A stretch of DNA of 17,500 bases from Botryococcus braunii (GCA_002005505.1 MVGU01001458.1:80001-97500); one strand, 5' to 3'; shown: positions 1 through 10,995, counted from the stretch's first letter. Numbers and translations: made by a program. The notes: generated by a model not told the origin, from the letters alone.

Positions 1-420
1 CGATGGTCTTCGTCCACATGGAGCACGTATGGAAATAAGCTTAAGGGTCAGATATACTTCACCCTTACTCCATGAATGCATCGATTGGCCAGTGATTTTC
101 CATGGATCTGCCAGTGATTTTCTTTAAAGATCTTGAGATCTTAAGCTCAGCTTGAGAGCTTAGTCACGATAATAAGATACGTCACTCTTACTCAATTGAT
201 ATATCATTTGAATATAATCTCTTAATACAGAGATGGTGCTAGGATGCGATGGTGGCGTCGACGTTGATCTCACTGGTTATGTGTGCGCCTCTACGTAGGG
301 GCTCTATTGACTCTTAGTCTGCATTGGCTCCATCCGTCTCTTTTAGTTCTTGACGCTTGGGCGACCCGTAGAAGCGGACGCTTAGGAAACAGGGTGCATG
401 CTCCTTTTGTGTTCTTTGCG
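1..420. other. AT-rich non-coding stretch, no gene seen
   Basis: No reading frame with protein-like composition is visible. The segment at about 126-165 contains overlapping short palindromes built from AAGATCTT and AAGCTC/GAGCTT words. Nothing identifies a promoter, RNA gene or transposon end. Confidence 0.4.
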
Positions 421-423
421 GAA

Positions 424-822
424 GTGATGGACAACCTACTTGCACAAGTGATGGACAACCTACTTGCACAAGTGATGGACAACCTACTTGCACAAGTGAT
501 GGACAACCTACTTGCACAAGTGATGGAAAACCTACTTGTACAAGTGATGTACAACCTACTTGCACAACTGATGGACAACCTACTTGCACAAGTGATGGAC
601 AACCTACTTGCACAAGTGATGTACAACCTACTTGTACAGGTGATGTACAACCTACTTGTACAAGTGATTTACAACCTACTTGCACAACTGATGGACAACC
701 TACTTGTACAAGTGATGGACAGCCTACTTGCACAAGTGATGTACAACCTACATGTTCAATGCGAGGGACAACCTACTTGCACAAGTGATGTACAACCTAC
801 ATTTTCAATGCGAGGGACAAGT
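424..822. repeat. 24-bp minisatellite, about 16 units
   Basis: Units starting with GTGATGGACAACC recur every 24 bp from 424 to about 759 (424, 448, 472 and so on). Two last, longer units (about 49 bp spacing) carry the insert AATGCGAGGG. The variation is mainly GGAC/GTAC and GCAC/GTAC exchanges. Because 24 is a multiple of three and the unit lacks stops, one plus and two minus frames stay open (8-residue peptide period such as QVMDNLLA). Openness is therefore not evidence of coding, and I do not call a gene here. Confidence 0.9.
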
Positions 823-1086
823 ACTGCTGCACATCCATCCAGCCGGTGAAGCTGATGAGATGTGAAACTCCGCGGATCGAATTTAAAATGATTGGCTTCA
901 CAAGAAAACGTCGTAAATCAGCATGTACATATTCTTGTACCACTTGAGGTACAAACTTTAAACTCTGCGATTTCGAGAAATGGAAGTGTTCGAAAGAGTG
1001 TACATGGTGACTTCTCCTGTGGCCTCACCCTAGGGGCATGGAGGTGGCGCGCCACTTTGCCCCTTGCCACGTCTCGAGAGATGCCA

Positions 1087-1235
1087 TTTTAAAGAGAAAA
1101 GTGAAATGTGTCAGTCGCAGGCCCCTGGTGACGTAAGAGTCACGTGTCAACATCGTGATTATGACGGCCGCGAGTCGAGGTATTCAATTTAAAGAGAAAG
1201 TGAAATATATCAGTCTCGGGTCCCCGGTGGCCTGA
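1087..1235. repeat. Diverged ~100-bp direct duplication
   Basis: The segment starting TTTAAAGAGAAA and running through GTGAAAT, TCAGTC and CCCGGTG-like words occurs at about 1087-1132 and again at about 1187-1232, an offset of close to 100 bp. Substitutions separate the copies. The rest of 840-1390 shows no gene. Confidence 0.65.
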
Positions 1236-1347
1236 CAATGTATTTGCATTTAGTGTCCAGAGTCTGAGGGTTCGCCGCGACCGGTACCTCTGGAGGATAT
1301 CCTGCCCCTGGGGGGACGGAGGGGGACCCTGGGTATCTGAGTAGCGT

Positions 1348-1388
1348 GGTCTGATACCACATCGGTTGCATGGTCTGATACCACATCA
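1348..1388. repeat. Two copies of a 24-bp repeat
   Basis: The 17-base word TGGTCTGATACCACATC appears twice with a 24-bp spacing. It contains GGT...ACC and could form a small hairpin. No function can be assigned. Confidence 0.8.
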
Positions 1389-1419
1389 TATAGGAATTAT
1401 CTTTCGTAAACTGCAGTAC

Positions 1420-1451
1420 ATCTCTCTCTCCCCCCCCCCCCTCTCTCTCTC
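1420..1451. repeat. (CT)n - poly-C - (CT)n microsatellite
   Basis: A short CT run, a C tract of about ten, then a second CT run. The same composite of a homopolymer C/G tract joined to a dinucleotide array recurs throughout the window. Confidence 0.95.
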
Positions 1452-1462
1452 AAGTACCTTAA

Positions 1463-2226
1463 CAGTCTTGTACCTTATGTTCGACCCATATTGTACATGA
1501 GAAGATCATCTAAGGCACATGGCATTCCCTAATTATGTTTACAAAAATCCAACAGAAATCTCGCATCGTGCCTCTCTGACTACCGAGGCTTGAAACATTG
1601 TCCTCCATGACCGCCGAGATTGCAAAATGATGTCCTCCCTGACAGCCAACACTCTATTAGCTAAAACCACCAGGGACGAATCGATACTCTCTAGTGGCTG
1701 AACAAATGCATTTTTCTTTGTCGTTGTCATCGTTGTCGTCGCCTTCTTCTTCGTCGTCTACTTCCTCCTCCGCCTATTCTTCTTAAGAAGAAGATTCTTC
1801 CTCCTCCTCCTCCTCCTCCTCCTACCTCTCTCAGTCTTGTACCTTATGTTCGACCTATATTGTACATGAGAAGATCATCTAAAGCACATGGCATTCCCTA
1901 ATTATGTTTACAAAAATCCAACAGAAATCTCGCATCGTGCCTCTCTGACTACCGCGGCTGTAAACATTGTCCTCCGTGACTGCCGAGACTTGTAAAATGA
2001 TGTCCTCCCTGACAGCCAACACTCTATTAGCTAAAACCACCAGGGACGAATCGACACTCTCTAGTGGCTGAACAAATGCATTTTCCTTTAAACAAATTTG
2101 TCGTTGTCATCGTTGTCGGTGTCGTCTGCTTCTTCGTCTACTTCCTCCTCCGCCTAATCTTCTAAAGAAGAAGAAGCTTCCTCCTCCTCTTCCTCCTCCT
2201 CTTCCTCCTCCTCCTCCTACCTCTCC
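1463..2226. repeat. Tandem segmental duplication of ~370-395 bp
   Basis: Copy 1 (about 1463-1830) and copy 2 (about 1832-2226) both begin with CAGTCTTGTACC, run through the same unique sequence and end in a CTC/TTC-rich pyrimidine tract followed by TACCTCTC. The offset at the start is 369 bp. Copy 2 has a small TTTAAACAAATTTG-type insertion near 2088 and a longer pyrimidine tail. Reading the minus strand, a frame over 1539-1730 looks mildly protein-like (it includes LESIDSSLVVLANRVLAV), but it changes frame relative to its counterpart in copy 2, so I do not call it coding. Confidence 0.9.
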
Positions 2227-2300
2227 TCATACTTCTATACTCTTCTTCCTCTTCCTCTTCTTCTTCTTGTTCGTCTTCTTCTTCTTCTTCTTCTCTTTCC
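2160..2300. repeat. Pyrimidine-rich (CTC)n/(TTC)n tract
   Basis: Almost uninterrupted C/T sequence on the plus strand, mixed CTC and TTC triplets. It overlaps the tail of the upstream tandem duplication. The Glu/Arg- or Ser-rich frames it creates are artefacts of composition. Confidence 0.9.
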
Positions 2301-2474
2301 GTGCATATGCACGTGCGTGCAGGTGCGAATTCGAAGCACAGATCCAGGTTACTAATCCGATCCAACTGCCACTCCATCTGCACGCCAGCACTAACGCGGT
2401 TGAGAAATATCTCTAATGCTCAGTTCAACAAAACCAGCAAAGTCGCGACCGGGTTGACCCCATGTATTTTCAAG

Positions 2475-2534
2475 CGAATTTCTGGAAGTAATTTGGCGAA
2501 TAGCCGAAATTCTGGTAGTAATTTGGCGAATAGC
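2475..2534. repeat. 30-bp direct repeat, two copies
   Basis: Two adjacent 30-bp units beginning CGAA(T/A)TTCTGG and ending GGCGAATAGC, at 2475 and 2505, differ at only a few positions. Confidence 0.85.
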
Positions 2535-2746
2535 TAAGCCCTATAGGTAATGAAAGTTCGACCAGCACATGACCATATGGTACCAATTATTATGATTTAC
2601 ATGTAAAGCCTAGGGTGTCCTTATTATTATGATAATAAAGGTAATTCCAGAGCGCTCCGGAGGACATGTACATGTGTACAGCTGTACAGCTTGCACGACC
2701 ACTGGGGACAGGAAAAAATGTATATACAAGGAGGCGCTAGCCATAC

Positions 2747-2943
2747 CTTGGTCATGAGCATTGCCCTGGGTGCTTGGTTGCGGATTGTGAGTGAATGGCA
2801 GTTGGATGCCCGCTTCCACTTCAGCAGGTGTTCGAACCCTTCGGAGTGCTTGTCGAATTTCGGCTGCCGTTTTTGGCTTCCTGGCCTTGGGATAGCGGGG
2901 GATGTCATCCGTCAGGTACAGCACCAGCAGCTCGACCACTGTA
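2747..2943 (-). CDS. Possible internal exon of an unknown protein
   Basis: The minus strand has an open segment with protein-like composition. It contains YLTDDIPRYPKARKP and then KTAAEIRQALRRVRTPAEVE, followed by a polar tail. It is bounded upstream by a good acceptor (GTTTTGCAG, exon from 2943) and downstream by a donor-like CAAG|GTATGG (exon end 2747). This gives a 197-nt exon entered in phase 2 and left in phase 1. I do not recognise the family, and no neighbouring exon could be joined to it. A competing plus-strand frame over 2691-3041 has Trp/Cys/His-rich, noise-like composition. The exon call rests on composition and splice signals only. Confidence 0.3.
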
Positions 2944-3150
2944 CTGCAAAACGGTGGCCTTCAAAACAGCCCGTGGGTGACCTTCCCAGACACTTGAATT
3001 TAGGTGGGAAAATAGGCAGGAAAATCTATTTTACCGCTTAGTATGCTTTCCCACGCATACTTCCATTAGGGATCAGGGTTTGTTGACGAATGAGCCCCTA
3101 TCTAAGACGCCCGGCCCGTTCACGCCCGCTCCAACATAATCAAAGTTTCT

Positions 3151-3212
3151 ATTGATCAATAGGACTTTTGATCAATAGGACCTGATCAATAGGATTCAAT
3201 TGATCAATAGGA
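3151..3212. repeat. TGATCAATAGGA short repeat cluster
   Basis: Four copies of TTGATCAATAGGA-like words lie within about 60 bp, three of them followed by ACTTT or ATT. Each holds the palindrome TGATCA. The rest of 2944-3340 shows no gene. Confidence 0.85.
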
Positions 3213-3344
3213 CTTTCGATTCATGAAGCTAGGCATTGCATCCCAAACATAACTGCCCAAACGTAATTGGAAACTCAACCCACGACTTCCAAGCATTCCA
3301 AGGCCCCTGCCTCCTCTCCATCGCTCTGCCCCTTGCTCCGCCTG

Positions 3345-3430
3345 TTTCTCTCCCTCCCTCCCTCCCTCCCTCCCCCTCCACCCCCCCTCTTGCTCTCCCC
3401 CTCCTCCACCCTTCCTCCCTCTCCCTCTCC
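3345..3430. repeat. (CCCT)n / C-rich low-complexity tract
   Basis: CCCT repeats followed by C-rich and CTCC-rich sequence. The Pro/Ser/Leu frames here are compositional. Confidence 0.9.
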
Positions 3431-3489
3431 AAACCTTTTCTTAGCTTTTACTACAAAGGTTTCACTCAGACATTTCTGTCGATGTTGAC

Positions 3490-3950
3490 AGCAAAAGGTC
3501 CTGCTAGCCACGACTGCAAAGCCCCTCGGTCAGCCACGACAGCAAAGGGTCGTTCTGGCCAAGATATCAAAGGGCGCTTCTGGCCACGCCATCCAAATGT
3601 CCTCCGAATCACGACAGCAAAGGGCCCCTGCATCAACGATATCAAAGGGTCCTTCGAGCCACGAAACCAAAGGGTCATTCGAGCCATGACACTAAAGGGT
3701 CATTCGAACCACGATAGCAAAGGGTCATTCGAACTACTATAGCAAAGGGTAATTCGAGCCACGTCACCAAAGGGTCATTCGAACCATGATAGCAAAGGGT
3801 CATTCGAAGCACAATAGCAAAGGGTCATTCGAGCCACGTCACCAAAGGGTCATTCGAACCATGATAGCAAAGGGTTCGAACCACTATAGCAAAGGAGCCT
3901 TCCAGCCCCGACATCAAAAGGTCCTCCTACCCTCGCAGCAAAGTGTCCCG
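3490..3950. repeat. ~25-bp minisatellite with GCAAAGGGTC core
   Basis: About 17 imperfect units share CCACGA(T/C)AGCAAAGGGTC followed by ATTCGA. The left units (3490-3660) are more diverged, while the middle (3660-3890) is close to uniform. Alternating units carry ACACCAAAGG or ATAGCAAAGG, suggesting a two-unit higher-order step in the middle. Confidence 0.85.
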
Positions 3951-4411
3951 TGTATTGAATGTCATGCATGTTTTCGCACCTGTGCTGATGAGCAGGGCCG
4001 TGGCGCCAAACATCCACATCACCTACAGCGGCCCATCATGCCGGAACGTCAGTTCATAACATACATTTGTGTGACTCCATGACTTGACCCGTGCTGCTCA
4101 TAAGTCATTACAAAGACAGGCATGAATGCCACCCATGTTACGCATTATCCATCACGATGAGTAAGGCACTTCTTACATGAGTGTGGATACATGACCTCAC
4201 CCGTACACACGTACATAGATGCTAATGCCACTCAACTCGATGATAACTTTCGTCTCCTCCGCTTTCCCACCCTTGTCTCCCTTATGTAGATTGCCCCTCC
4301 ACCCCCATCCCCCATCTTTCCTCCAAGCATCCTCCGCGATTGGAGTAGGTCTTGCAACCCTTACCTCGCTTCTCTGCCTGTGCCCCTTTGGCTGGAAGAC
4401 GCAGACATTGG

Positions 4412-4830
4412 GACATGACAGGGGCATGAAGGCATGATCAGGGCGGAAGACTGAGTTGGACATGACAGGGGCATGAAGGCATGATCAGGCGCAAGACTGA
4501 GTTAGACATGACAGGGGCATGAAGGCATAATCAGGGCGGAAGGCTGAGTTGGACATGACAGGAGCATGAAGGCCTGATCAGGGCCGCAGGAGATTATATT
4601 CGACATGAGGGGGTGTATAAAGACTTGAGCAGGGCAGACGTCTAAATTGGACATGACAGGGGCATGAAGGCATGAGCAGGGTGGCAGAAGATAAAAAATG
4701 GACATGACGGTAGTATGACAGCTTAAGAGAGCTCCGAAGCTTCAAGGTTACATTCGACATGCCCGAGCGGTGAAGCCGAACCAGAGCGCAACAGGCCACA
4801 CTGGACATGGCAGGAGTATGAAGGCGCAAT
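4412..4830. repeat. ~46-55 bp minisatellite, nine units
   Basis: Units start with GACATGACAGGGGCATGAAG-like sequence at 4412, 4459, 4505, 4552, 4602, 4650, 4701, 4756 and 4803. The first four are closely similar and the later ones decay progressively, as expected for an array expanding from its left end. 3960-4411 holds no recognisable gene. Confidence 0.88.
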
Positions 4831-5026
4831 GCAAGTTATCTGACACCGAGACCCAAGTTTCATCTGTTCTAAGTTTGGGATGAAAACAGAAATTAGATAT
4901 GGTTTACTAATCCTTGATCCTGATGCATGGGAGGGAGGTGCTGTTGGACGTGCCTGGGGTACGAGGGCGTGGGGAAAAGGGACCTTTCCTTGGGTGCACG
5001 AGTCCCTTTTTCATACCGTTCCCCTT

Positions 5027-5052
5027 CCCCCCCCACCCCCCCCCCCCCCCCG
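5027..5052. repeat. Poly-C tract
   Basis: A near-pure C run broken by one A. No gene is seen from 4830 to 5290. Confidence 0.9.
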
Positions 5053-5192
5053 CGGTCGCTCTCCTTGTCATATAGTTGTTCCTGATTTAACCATCACGGC
5101 TGGCCATGGCCCCCGACTTCCGCGTACCAGCAAGTAGGATACGTGGATTGCAGTTAGGATATGCTTCATGGCAGGTGGCTGGACAGATGTAA

Positions 5193-5195
<3 letters not shown>

Positions 5196-5223
<28 letters not shown>

Positions 5224-5233
5224 TTCTTCTTCA
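5196..5233. repeat. (TTC)n microsatellite
   Basis: About twelve TTC triplets in a row. The poly-Glu seen on the minus strand is compositional. Confidence 0.95.
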
Positions 5234-5294
5234 TGGCTTGATGCATCCTGATTGGAACGACTAATCCTCATACACGTATGTCATGTGCATAAAC

Positions 5295-5430
5295 AGGATG
5301 CAGCCTGAAATGCCATGTACGTGTGCACGACACAGCTTGAAATTCTTGTTTTAAAGAGACGTTGGAAATGCACGTGTACACGACGTAGCTGGAAATTCGC
5401 GTCTGAAAGAGACGTTGGAAATATCACCAG
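5295..5430. repeat. ~60-bp repeat, two to three units
   Basis: Words GAAATGC, ACGTGTACACGAC, AGCTGGAAATTC and AAAGAGACGTTG recur in the same order about every 60 bp. The central ACGTGTACACG is nearly palindromic. Confidence 0.7.
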
Positions 5431-5564
5431 GGGAATGAATGCGTAGAAAGTGCGAAGGCCGGCAGTGAAGCAAATGGAGGACCTGAGCGCGACGCCGACC
5501 GCCGCCTCCTCTTGGAAGTAGTTTTCGGTGTTCCGAGCGCTGGGCACCACCCTCATCAGGAAGC

Positions 5565-5972
<408 letters not shown>

Positions 5973-6246
5973 TTCTCTCTCTTGCATAAGCTATAGAAAC
6001 GCCAGGAGGCGCCTGAAGACGATGAAGGCACCACAGAGTGAACGAAAGGAGGGCTCACAGGATGGACCATGATGCTTTGCATAAGCCCAGAAACGCCAAC
6101 AATAGCATGAAGGCAAGACATGGTGAAAGGAAGGAGGGCTCACAAGATGGCCCACGAGGCGGATGCTTTGCATGAACCACAGAAAACGCCAGCAAAAGCA
6201 CGAATTCAATGATAACAAGACAAAGAGAACAGAAGGAGAGCTCACA

Positions 6247-6276
6247 AGATGGACCATCAGGCCACATGGTCCATCT
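6247..6276. repeat. 11-bp perfect inverted repeat (fold-back)
   Basis: AGATGGACCAT at 6247-6257 is followed after an 8-base spacer by its exact reverse complement at 6266-6276. The left arm is normal satellite sequence and the right arm is an extra inverted copy absent from the other monomers. Confidence 0.9.
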
Positions 6277-6284
6277 AGGTGGAA

Positions 6285-6304
6285 AGGGTTTAGGGTTTAG
6301 GGTT
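6285..6304 (+). repeat. Interstitial telomere-type repeat (TTTAGGG)
   Basis: GGG followed by TTTAGGG twice and TTT: nearly three units of the plant and green-algal telomere repeat, inside one monomer of the satellite and just after the fold-back. This is far too short to be a chromosome end. Confidence 0.85.
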
Positions 6305-6811
6305 TGCGTGCTTTGCGTGAACCACAGAGGCGCCAGAATAACAGTAAAAACTAGACAAAGGGAATAGAAGGTGGGCTCACAAGATGGACCATGATGCTTT
6401 GCAAGAGCCGAGAACTGCCAACAGTAGCATGAAGGCAATGAAGGCAAGACATGGTGAAAGGAAGGAGGGCTCACAAGATGGACAATGAGGCGGATGCTTT
6501 GCACGAACCACAGAAAACGCCAGCAAAACCACGAATTCAACGATAACAAGACAAAGGGAACAGAAGGAGGGCTCACAAGATGGACCATGAGGCGGATGCT
6601 TTGCATGAACCACAGAAACGCCAGGAGAACCATTCCCTGCACCACTGAATGCCCCTCCTCGTCAGCAGGCTCCTCAGTTGATACCGAGGATGCACTATCA
6701 CATGCCATTGACCGTATGAATTCTTATCAGCCATTGGGCAAGCCAACGAGGTGTGGACCCTACAGGAAACATCCAGGAGCAGCCGACGAGGCGTGGAACC
6801 CTACTGAGACT

Positions 6812-7170
6812 TTATGCAACCTCTCTCCTGAGACTCTCACGTCAATGATCTCACAAGACACTCATGCAACCTCTCTCCTGAGACTCTCACGTCAATGATC
6901 TCACAAGACACTCATGCAACCTCTCTCCTGAGACACTCATGCAACCTCTCTCCTGAGACTCTCACGTCAACTATCTCACAAGACACTCATGCAACCTCTC
7001 TCCTGAGACTCTCACGTCAACTATCTCACGAGACACTCATGCAACCTCTCTCCTGAGACTCTCACGTCAATTCTCTCACGAGACACTCATGCAACCTCTC
7101 TCCTGAGACACTCATGCAACCTCTCTCCTGAGACTCTCACGTCAACTCTCTCACGAGACACTCATGTCTC
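6812..7170. repeat. 50-bp tandem array with 25-bp half units
   Basis: TGCAACCTCTCTCCTGAGAC recurs at about 6815, 6865, 6915, 6940, 6990, 7040, 7090 and 7114. Spacing is mostly 50 bp, with two 25-bp steps where a half unit is present. Units differ mainly at ATGATCTCACAAG versus CTATCTCACAAG or CTCTCTCACGAG, which would let the order of duplications be traced. Confidence 0.93.
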
Positions 7171-7179
7171 CTCTCTCAT

Positions 7180-7490
7180 GTCATGTCTCTCATCCTGCAT
7201 GTCTCTCATGATTGTCCTGCATCTCTCTTTAGCCAAGAACCTAGCAGGTGTGGGACAGATGTGCCGCGCGTGCTCCTGCTGTTTCGAAAGGCATTTTCGT
7301 TGGCGTATTTTGGCATTTTTTGTGGCATGTTTTGTCCACACTTTGAAAAGTTTTTTGCAGCCTTGGCCTACTCAAACAGCTGGTGAATGCAGGCGGGAAG
7401 GCCGTAGGCTCACCTCGGTGATAGCTAGCTTCAAAGCTGGTTGTAGCCACGTGCCCTTGGCAATAGGGTCGTTATCCTACATCCGCATGC
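7180..7490. other. No gene recognised
   Basis: Several short frames are open on both strands but none has recognisable motifs or paired splice signals. The T-rich patch at about 7300-7360 is the only compositional feature. Confidence 0.35.
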
Positions 7491-7850
7491 AGGATGTTGG
7501 TAAAGCTCGTAACACTAGCAACCGTTAACGGAGTTAGTAACGCCGATAACGCAAGTTAGGATCAAGGGCCTTAGTAAAGCTAGTCCCCTGAGTCATGCTC
7601 AAGGGTGTTAGTAAAGCCAATTACGCTGGTAATGCTCAAGGGTGTAAGTAAACCTAGTTACGCTGGTAACGCTCAAGCGTGTCAGAAAGCTAATAACGCT
7701 GGTGACACTCAAGGGCGTTTGTAGCGCAATAACGCTCAAGGGTGATAGTAACGCGATTAATGCTAGTAATGCTCCAGCGGGTTCGCAACGCTAGTAACGC
7801 TCAAGAGTGCTAGTGACGCGAGCAATGCTAGTAACGTCCAAGGGTCCTGC
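7490..7850. repeat. ~30-bp degenerate tandem array, GCTAGTAACGCTCAAGGGTG core
   Basis: About twelve degenerate units share GTTAGTAA(A/C)GC, TAACGC and CTCAAGGGTG blocks. It lies downstream of the last recognised DUF599 exon, so it may be intronic to that minus-strand gene. Confidence 0.8.
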
Positions 7851-7936
7851 CTGGATCTTCCGCGTTTCCCCAGACCCCGAATTTGACCAGGATAAGCGGC
7901 CCCACCCCACGTAGGGTCGTGCGCGCGAGTGTGCCG

Positions 7937-8338
<402 letters not shown>

Positions 8339-8398
8339 ATTTTGAGACGGGGGGAGGGGGCTGTGTAGAAGTAATGAATACAGGGAGGGGCTGCTTAC

Positions 8399-8585
8399 AG
8401 AAAACTCTTTCACGCGGTCAAGACGAGTACTGTCCAACATGATTGCTAGTAAACCCTGTATAGCGATGAGACCACAAGTTGTTGCCATGAAACTAGCAGC
8501 AGTAATAGCATTGCGCAAGTTCTGAACCCCATATGTTTGCAGCGCATCACGTACGTCAGCAACAATATCCCTTGTCCAAACATCC
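8399..8585 (-). CDS. DUF599-family membrane protein, exon 2 (partial gene)
   Basis: This exon encodes DVWTRDIVADVRDALQTYG, then VQNLRNAITAASFMATTC and a hydrophobic stretch GLIAIQGLLAIML. This fits the core of the DUF599 family, where a W-containing helix is followed by a conserved LRN...MA(A/S)..MATT block and a membrane segment. It starts after a TGCAG acceptor at 8586, with one base completing an Arg codon (phase 2). It ends in codon phase 0 before the donor GTAAGC at 8398-8393. DUF599 proteins occur in plants, algae and bacteria; they are predicted multi-pass membrane proteins with no established biochemical role. I see no downstream exon between 8399 and the left edge, so the C-terminal half is missing from the window or lies beyond it. 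The family match is from recognised motifs, not a database search. Confidence 0.72.
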
Positions 8586-8794
8586 CTGCATAGCAGCGAA
8601 CTTTGGTGAGCAAGCATGCGCAAAGCGATGCTATCCTCATCGCAACACGGACATTATATTCCAGATTGAACATTCATAATTCATGAATTAAGAACGATCA
8701 TGGTGGACAGTAAGATTATGTTGTGCACAACGACGAAGCGCAAACAGGTTGGACCGACGTGGTGGATAGGTGGGAGTGCTTAGGTATGGAATAC
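8586..8794 (-). other. DUF599 intron 1 (209 bp)
   Basis: Donor GTATTC at 8794-8789 and acceptor TGCAG ending at 8586, both in phase 2 and restoring an Arg codon (AG|G) across the junction. AT-rich, with the palindrome ATTCATGAAT. Confidence 0.65.
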
Positions 8795-8940
8795 CTGGCC
8801 TGGTACGACGTAGACCAAAGTAAAAAGTGATGTTTGCGTGAAAACTGGAAAAATCCCTGAAAAAAGAAAATCCAAAAATGGTAAACCAGGAACAACACTG
8901 CCGAAACTGCGAAAATGCCGGCGTCAGCTGCCGCGCCCAT
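8795..8940 (-). CDS. DUF599-family membrane protein, exon 1 with start codon
   Basis: The ATG at 8940-8938 has G at -3 and G at +4. It opens a 48-codon exon: MGAAADAGIFAVSAVLFLVY, then HFWIFFF and a basic-hydrophobic segment ending STSYQA. An Asp followed by F..S..L...YH at the N-terminus is typical of DUF599 proteins, which begin with a transmembrane helix close to the start. The last two bases, AG, join the first G of exon 2 to give ARDVW, matching the family's AR..W motif. A second frame in this interval (with FHANITFYFGLRRTR) looked attractive, but its splice phase does not fit. No TATA box is evident upstream. Confidence 0.68.
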
Positions 8941-9790
8941 GTCTGCCTCCTGCCTGTGCCCTTAAGGTGAGAGATCAACTCTCGTTGTTTGAGAGTATGT
9001 AGGCCCCCAAGGTCGGACCATTCTCCCCAACGGGATGGATGTTGCTTTTCTTTGATCAAAACTCAAAAATTCCGCAGTACTGCCTATCTCGATTTACTTC
9101 CCGGGCAGAAACCGCCAGTACAGTGCGTTTTGTGTCCATGGCAGTGCCACTGGCACGGTACAGCGCACGGAGTCCGTGCGCTTGTTCGTGCAGTACGGTG
9201 GCGGCCATGTCTCGATCTATCAAATAAACTTAGCTTGTCTTGGATTATACGCTTGTATACCCGAATTGCAATACAGTTCAATAATAAGTGTAGTCTGAAG
9301 ATGCAAGGCCTTCCCATGCATTCACCCATGACCATCGACTTGTGAAACCGAATCGGGGCAACGTAGTTACTATGCTTGCTCCCGGGACTATCATCAAATT
9401 CCGTCATCCTCAAACGGTAGCTATTACCCCGAACTAATTTTATTTTTAATATCTTTGGAAGCCTCACTAGCAGTGGATGGGTGGTATGAGTCATACTTGC
9501 CTTTGCCAAGCGTCACAAGTGGGCTTCTGGAAGCCCATAACTGACAGCTTGTCACTTAACGATATGTGGGGTCAATATAGTCGCGTAAATTTGGAATTAT
9601 ATGACTTTAGGACATACTACAAGGACTGGAGGGCTTATCTCCTCACACCGACACTCAACATGGGAAGCCGACACTGTTCCTGGTGGTGTGCAGGGCAAAG
9701 AAACTTCTGGATCTGTGGCATCTTGTAACAAGCGTGGCAGTGCGTGCAAGTTAGAGCTGCAAGATGGCGTATGTCATTTAACATATCTCT
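8941..9790. other. Intergenic stretch upstream of DUF599, no gene recognised
   Basis: No frame on either strand shows family motifs or coherent exon borders. It should contain the DUF599 promoter and 5' UTR on its left side, but I see no diagnostic element. A GC-rich patch around 9130-9215 contains nested GTGCG/CGCAC and CACTGGCAC words that can fold locally. Confidence 0.4.
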
Positions 9791-9797
9791 GCAAATC

Positions 9798-9870
9798 CTC
9801 CTCCCCCTCCTCCTCCTCCTCCTCCTCCTCCTCCTCCTCCTCCTCCTCCTCCTCCTCCTCCTCCTCCTCC
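9798..9870. repeat. (TCC)n trinucleotide microsatellite
   Basis: About 24 consecutive TCC/CTC triplets. The poly-Ser and poly-Leu runs in this interval come from the repeat. Confidence 0.97.
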
Positions 9871-10164
9871 TATTGCTCGGTTGTCCAGATATTCAGTTGA
9901 TTCAGATGGAACAATTTATTTTTCCTATTGAGTCCTCCGGCTCTGTCTCGTGAAGGGCGATCCGCCCGTGTGCTCTGGGGCTGTTGGGGCTTATCTTCCA
10001 AGGTGGTGCGGCCTTGTCAAGAAATGTTGTAACGGCAGATATCGGTTAATGTATTTAATTCAGTCACTTCATGGATAAACGTGATGAACTTTTGCATGAG
10101 GCCTCCATTGCCTGCTCGACTGTCTTGATGTTCCATCAGTTTCACCTTCCTGGAAACCATAACC

Positions 10165-10995
<831 letters not shown>

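Larger units (their letters stand above)
5984..6645. repeat. Satellite array of ~90-100 bp monomers in higher-order order
   Basis: The word GGCTCACAAGATGG recurs at about 6049, 6138, 6239, 6374, 6467 and 6567. The 90-bp monomer (6049-6138) closely matches the 93-bp one (6374-6467), with AACAATAGCATGAAGGCAAG-type cores. The 101-bp monomer (6138-6239) matches the 100-bp one (6467-6567), with an ACGAATTCAA core. So an A-B pair is repeated with a divergent, insertion-bearing monomer between. Flanking partial monomers carry GAAACGCCAGGAG at both ends. The minus-strand frames with CEPSF and LLAFL words follow the repeat and are not taken as a gene. Confidence 0.88.

Noticed and set aside
424..822. 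CRISPR-like array of short direct repeats
   Set aside because: The 24-bp units are contiguous with no unique spacers, and the context is eukaryotic. The same applies to the arrays at 3490, 4412, 13237 and 16716.
283..849. 188-codon plus-strand frame with 8-residue QVMDNLLA repeats
   Set aside because: The repeat unit is 24 bp and lacks stops, so two minus-strand frames are open as well. Substitutions show no sign of protecting this frame, and there is no recognised domain.
6055..6708. 217-codon minus-strand frame with recurring LLAFLWF and CEPSF words
   Set aside because: It follows the satellite monomers exactly, changes frame between monomers and has no homologous family.
8795..8870. Apparent frameshift in DUF599 exon 1, because another frame reads FHANITFYFGLRRTR
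   Set aside because: The original frame stays open to the GTATTC donor and joins exon 2 in phase 2 to give ARDVW, which fits the family. The alternative frame would not join in phase, so no frameshift is needed.
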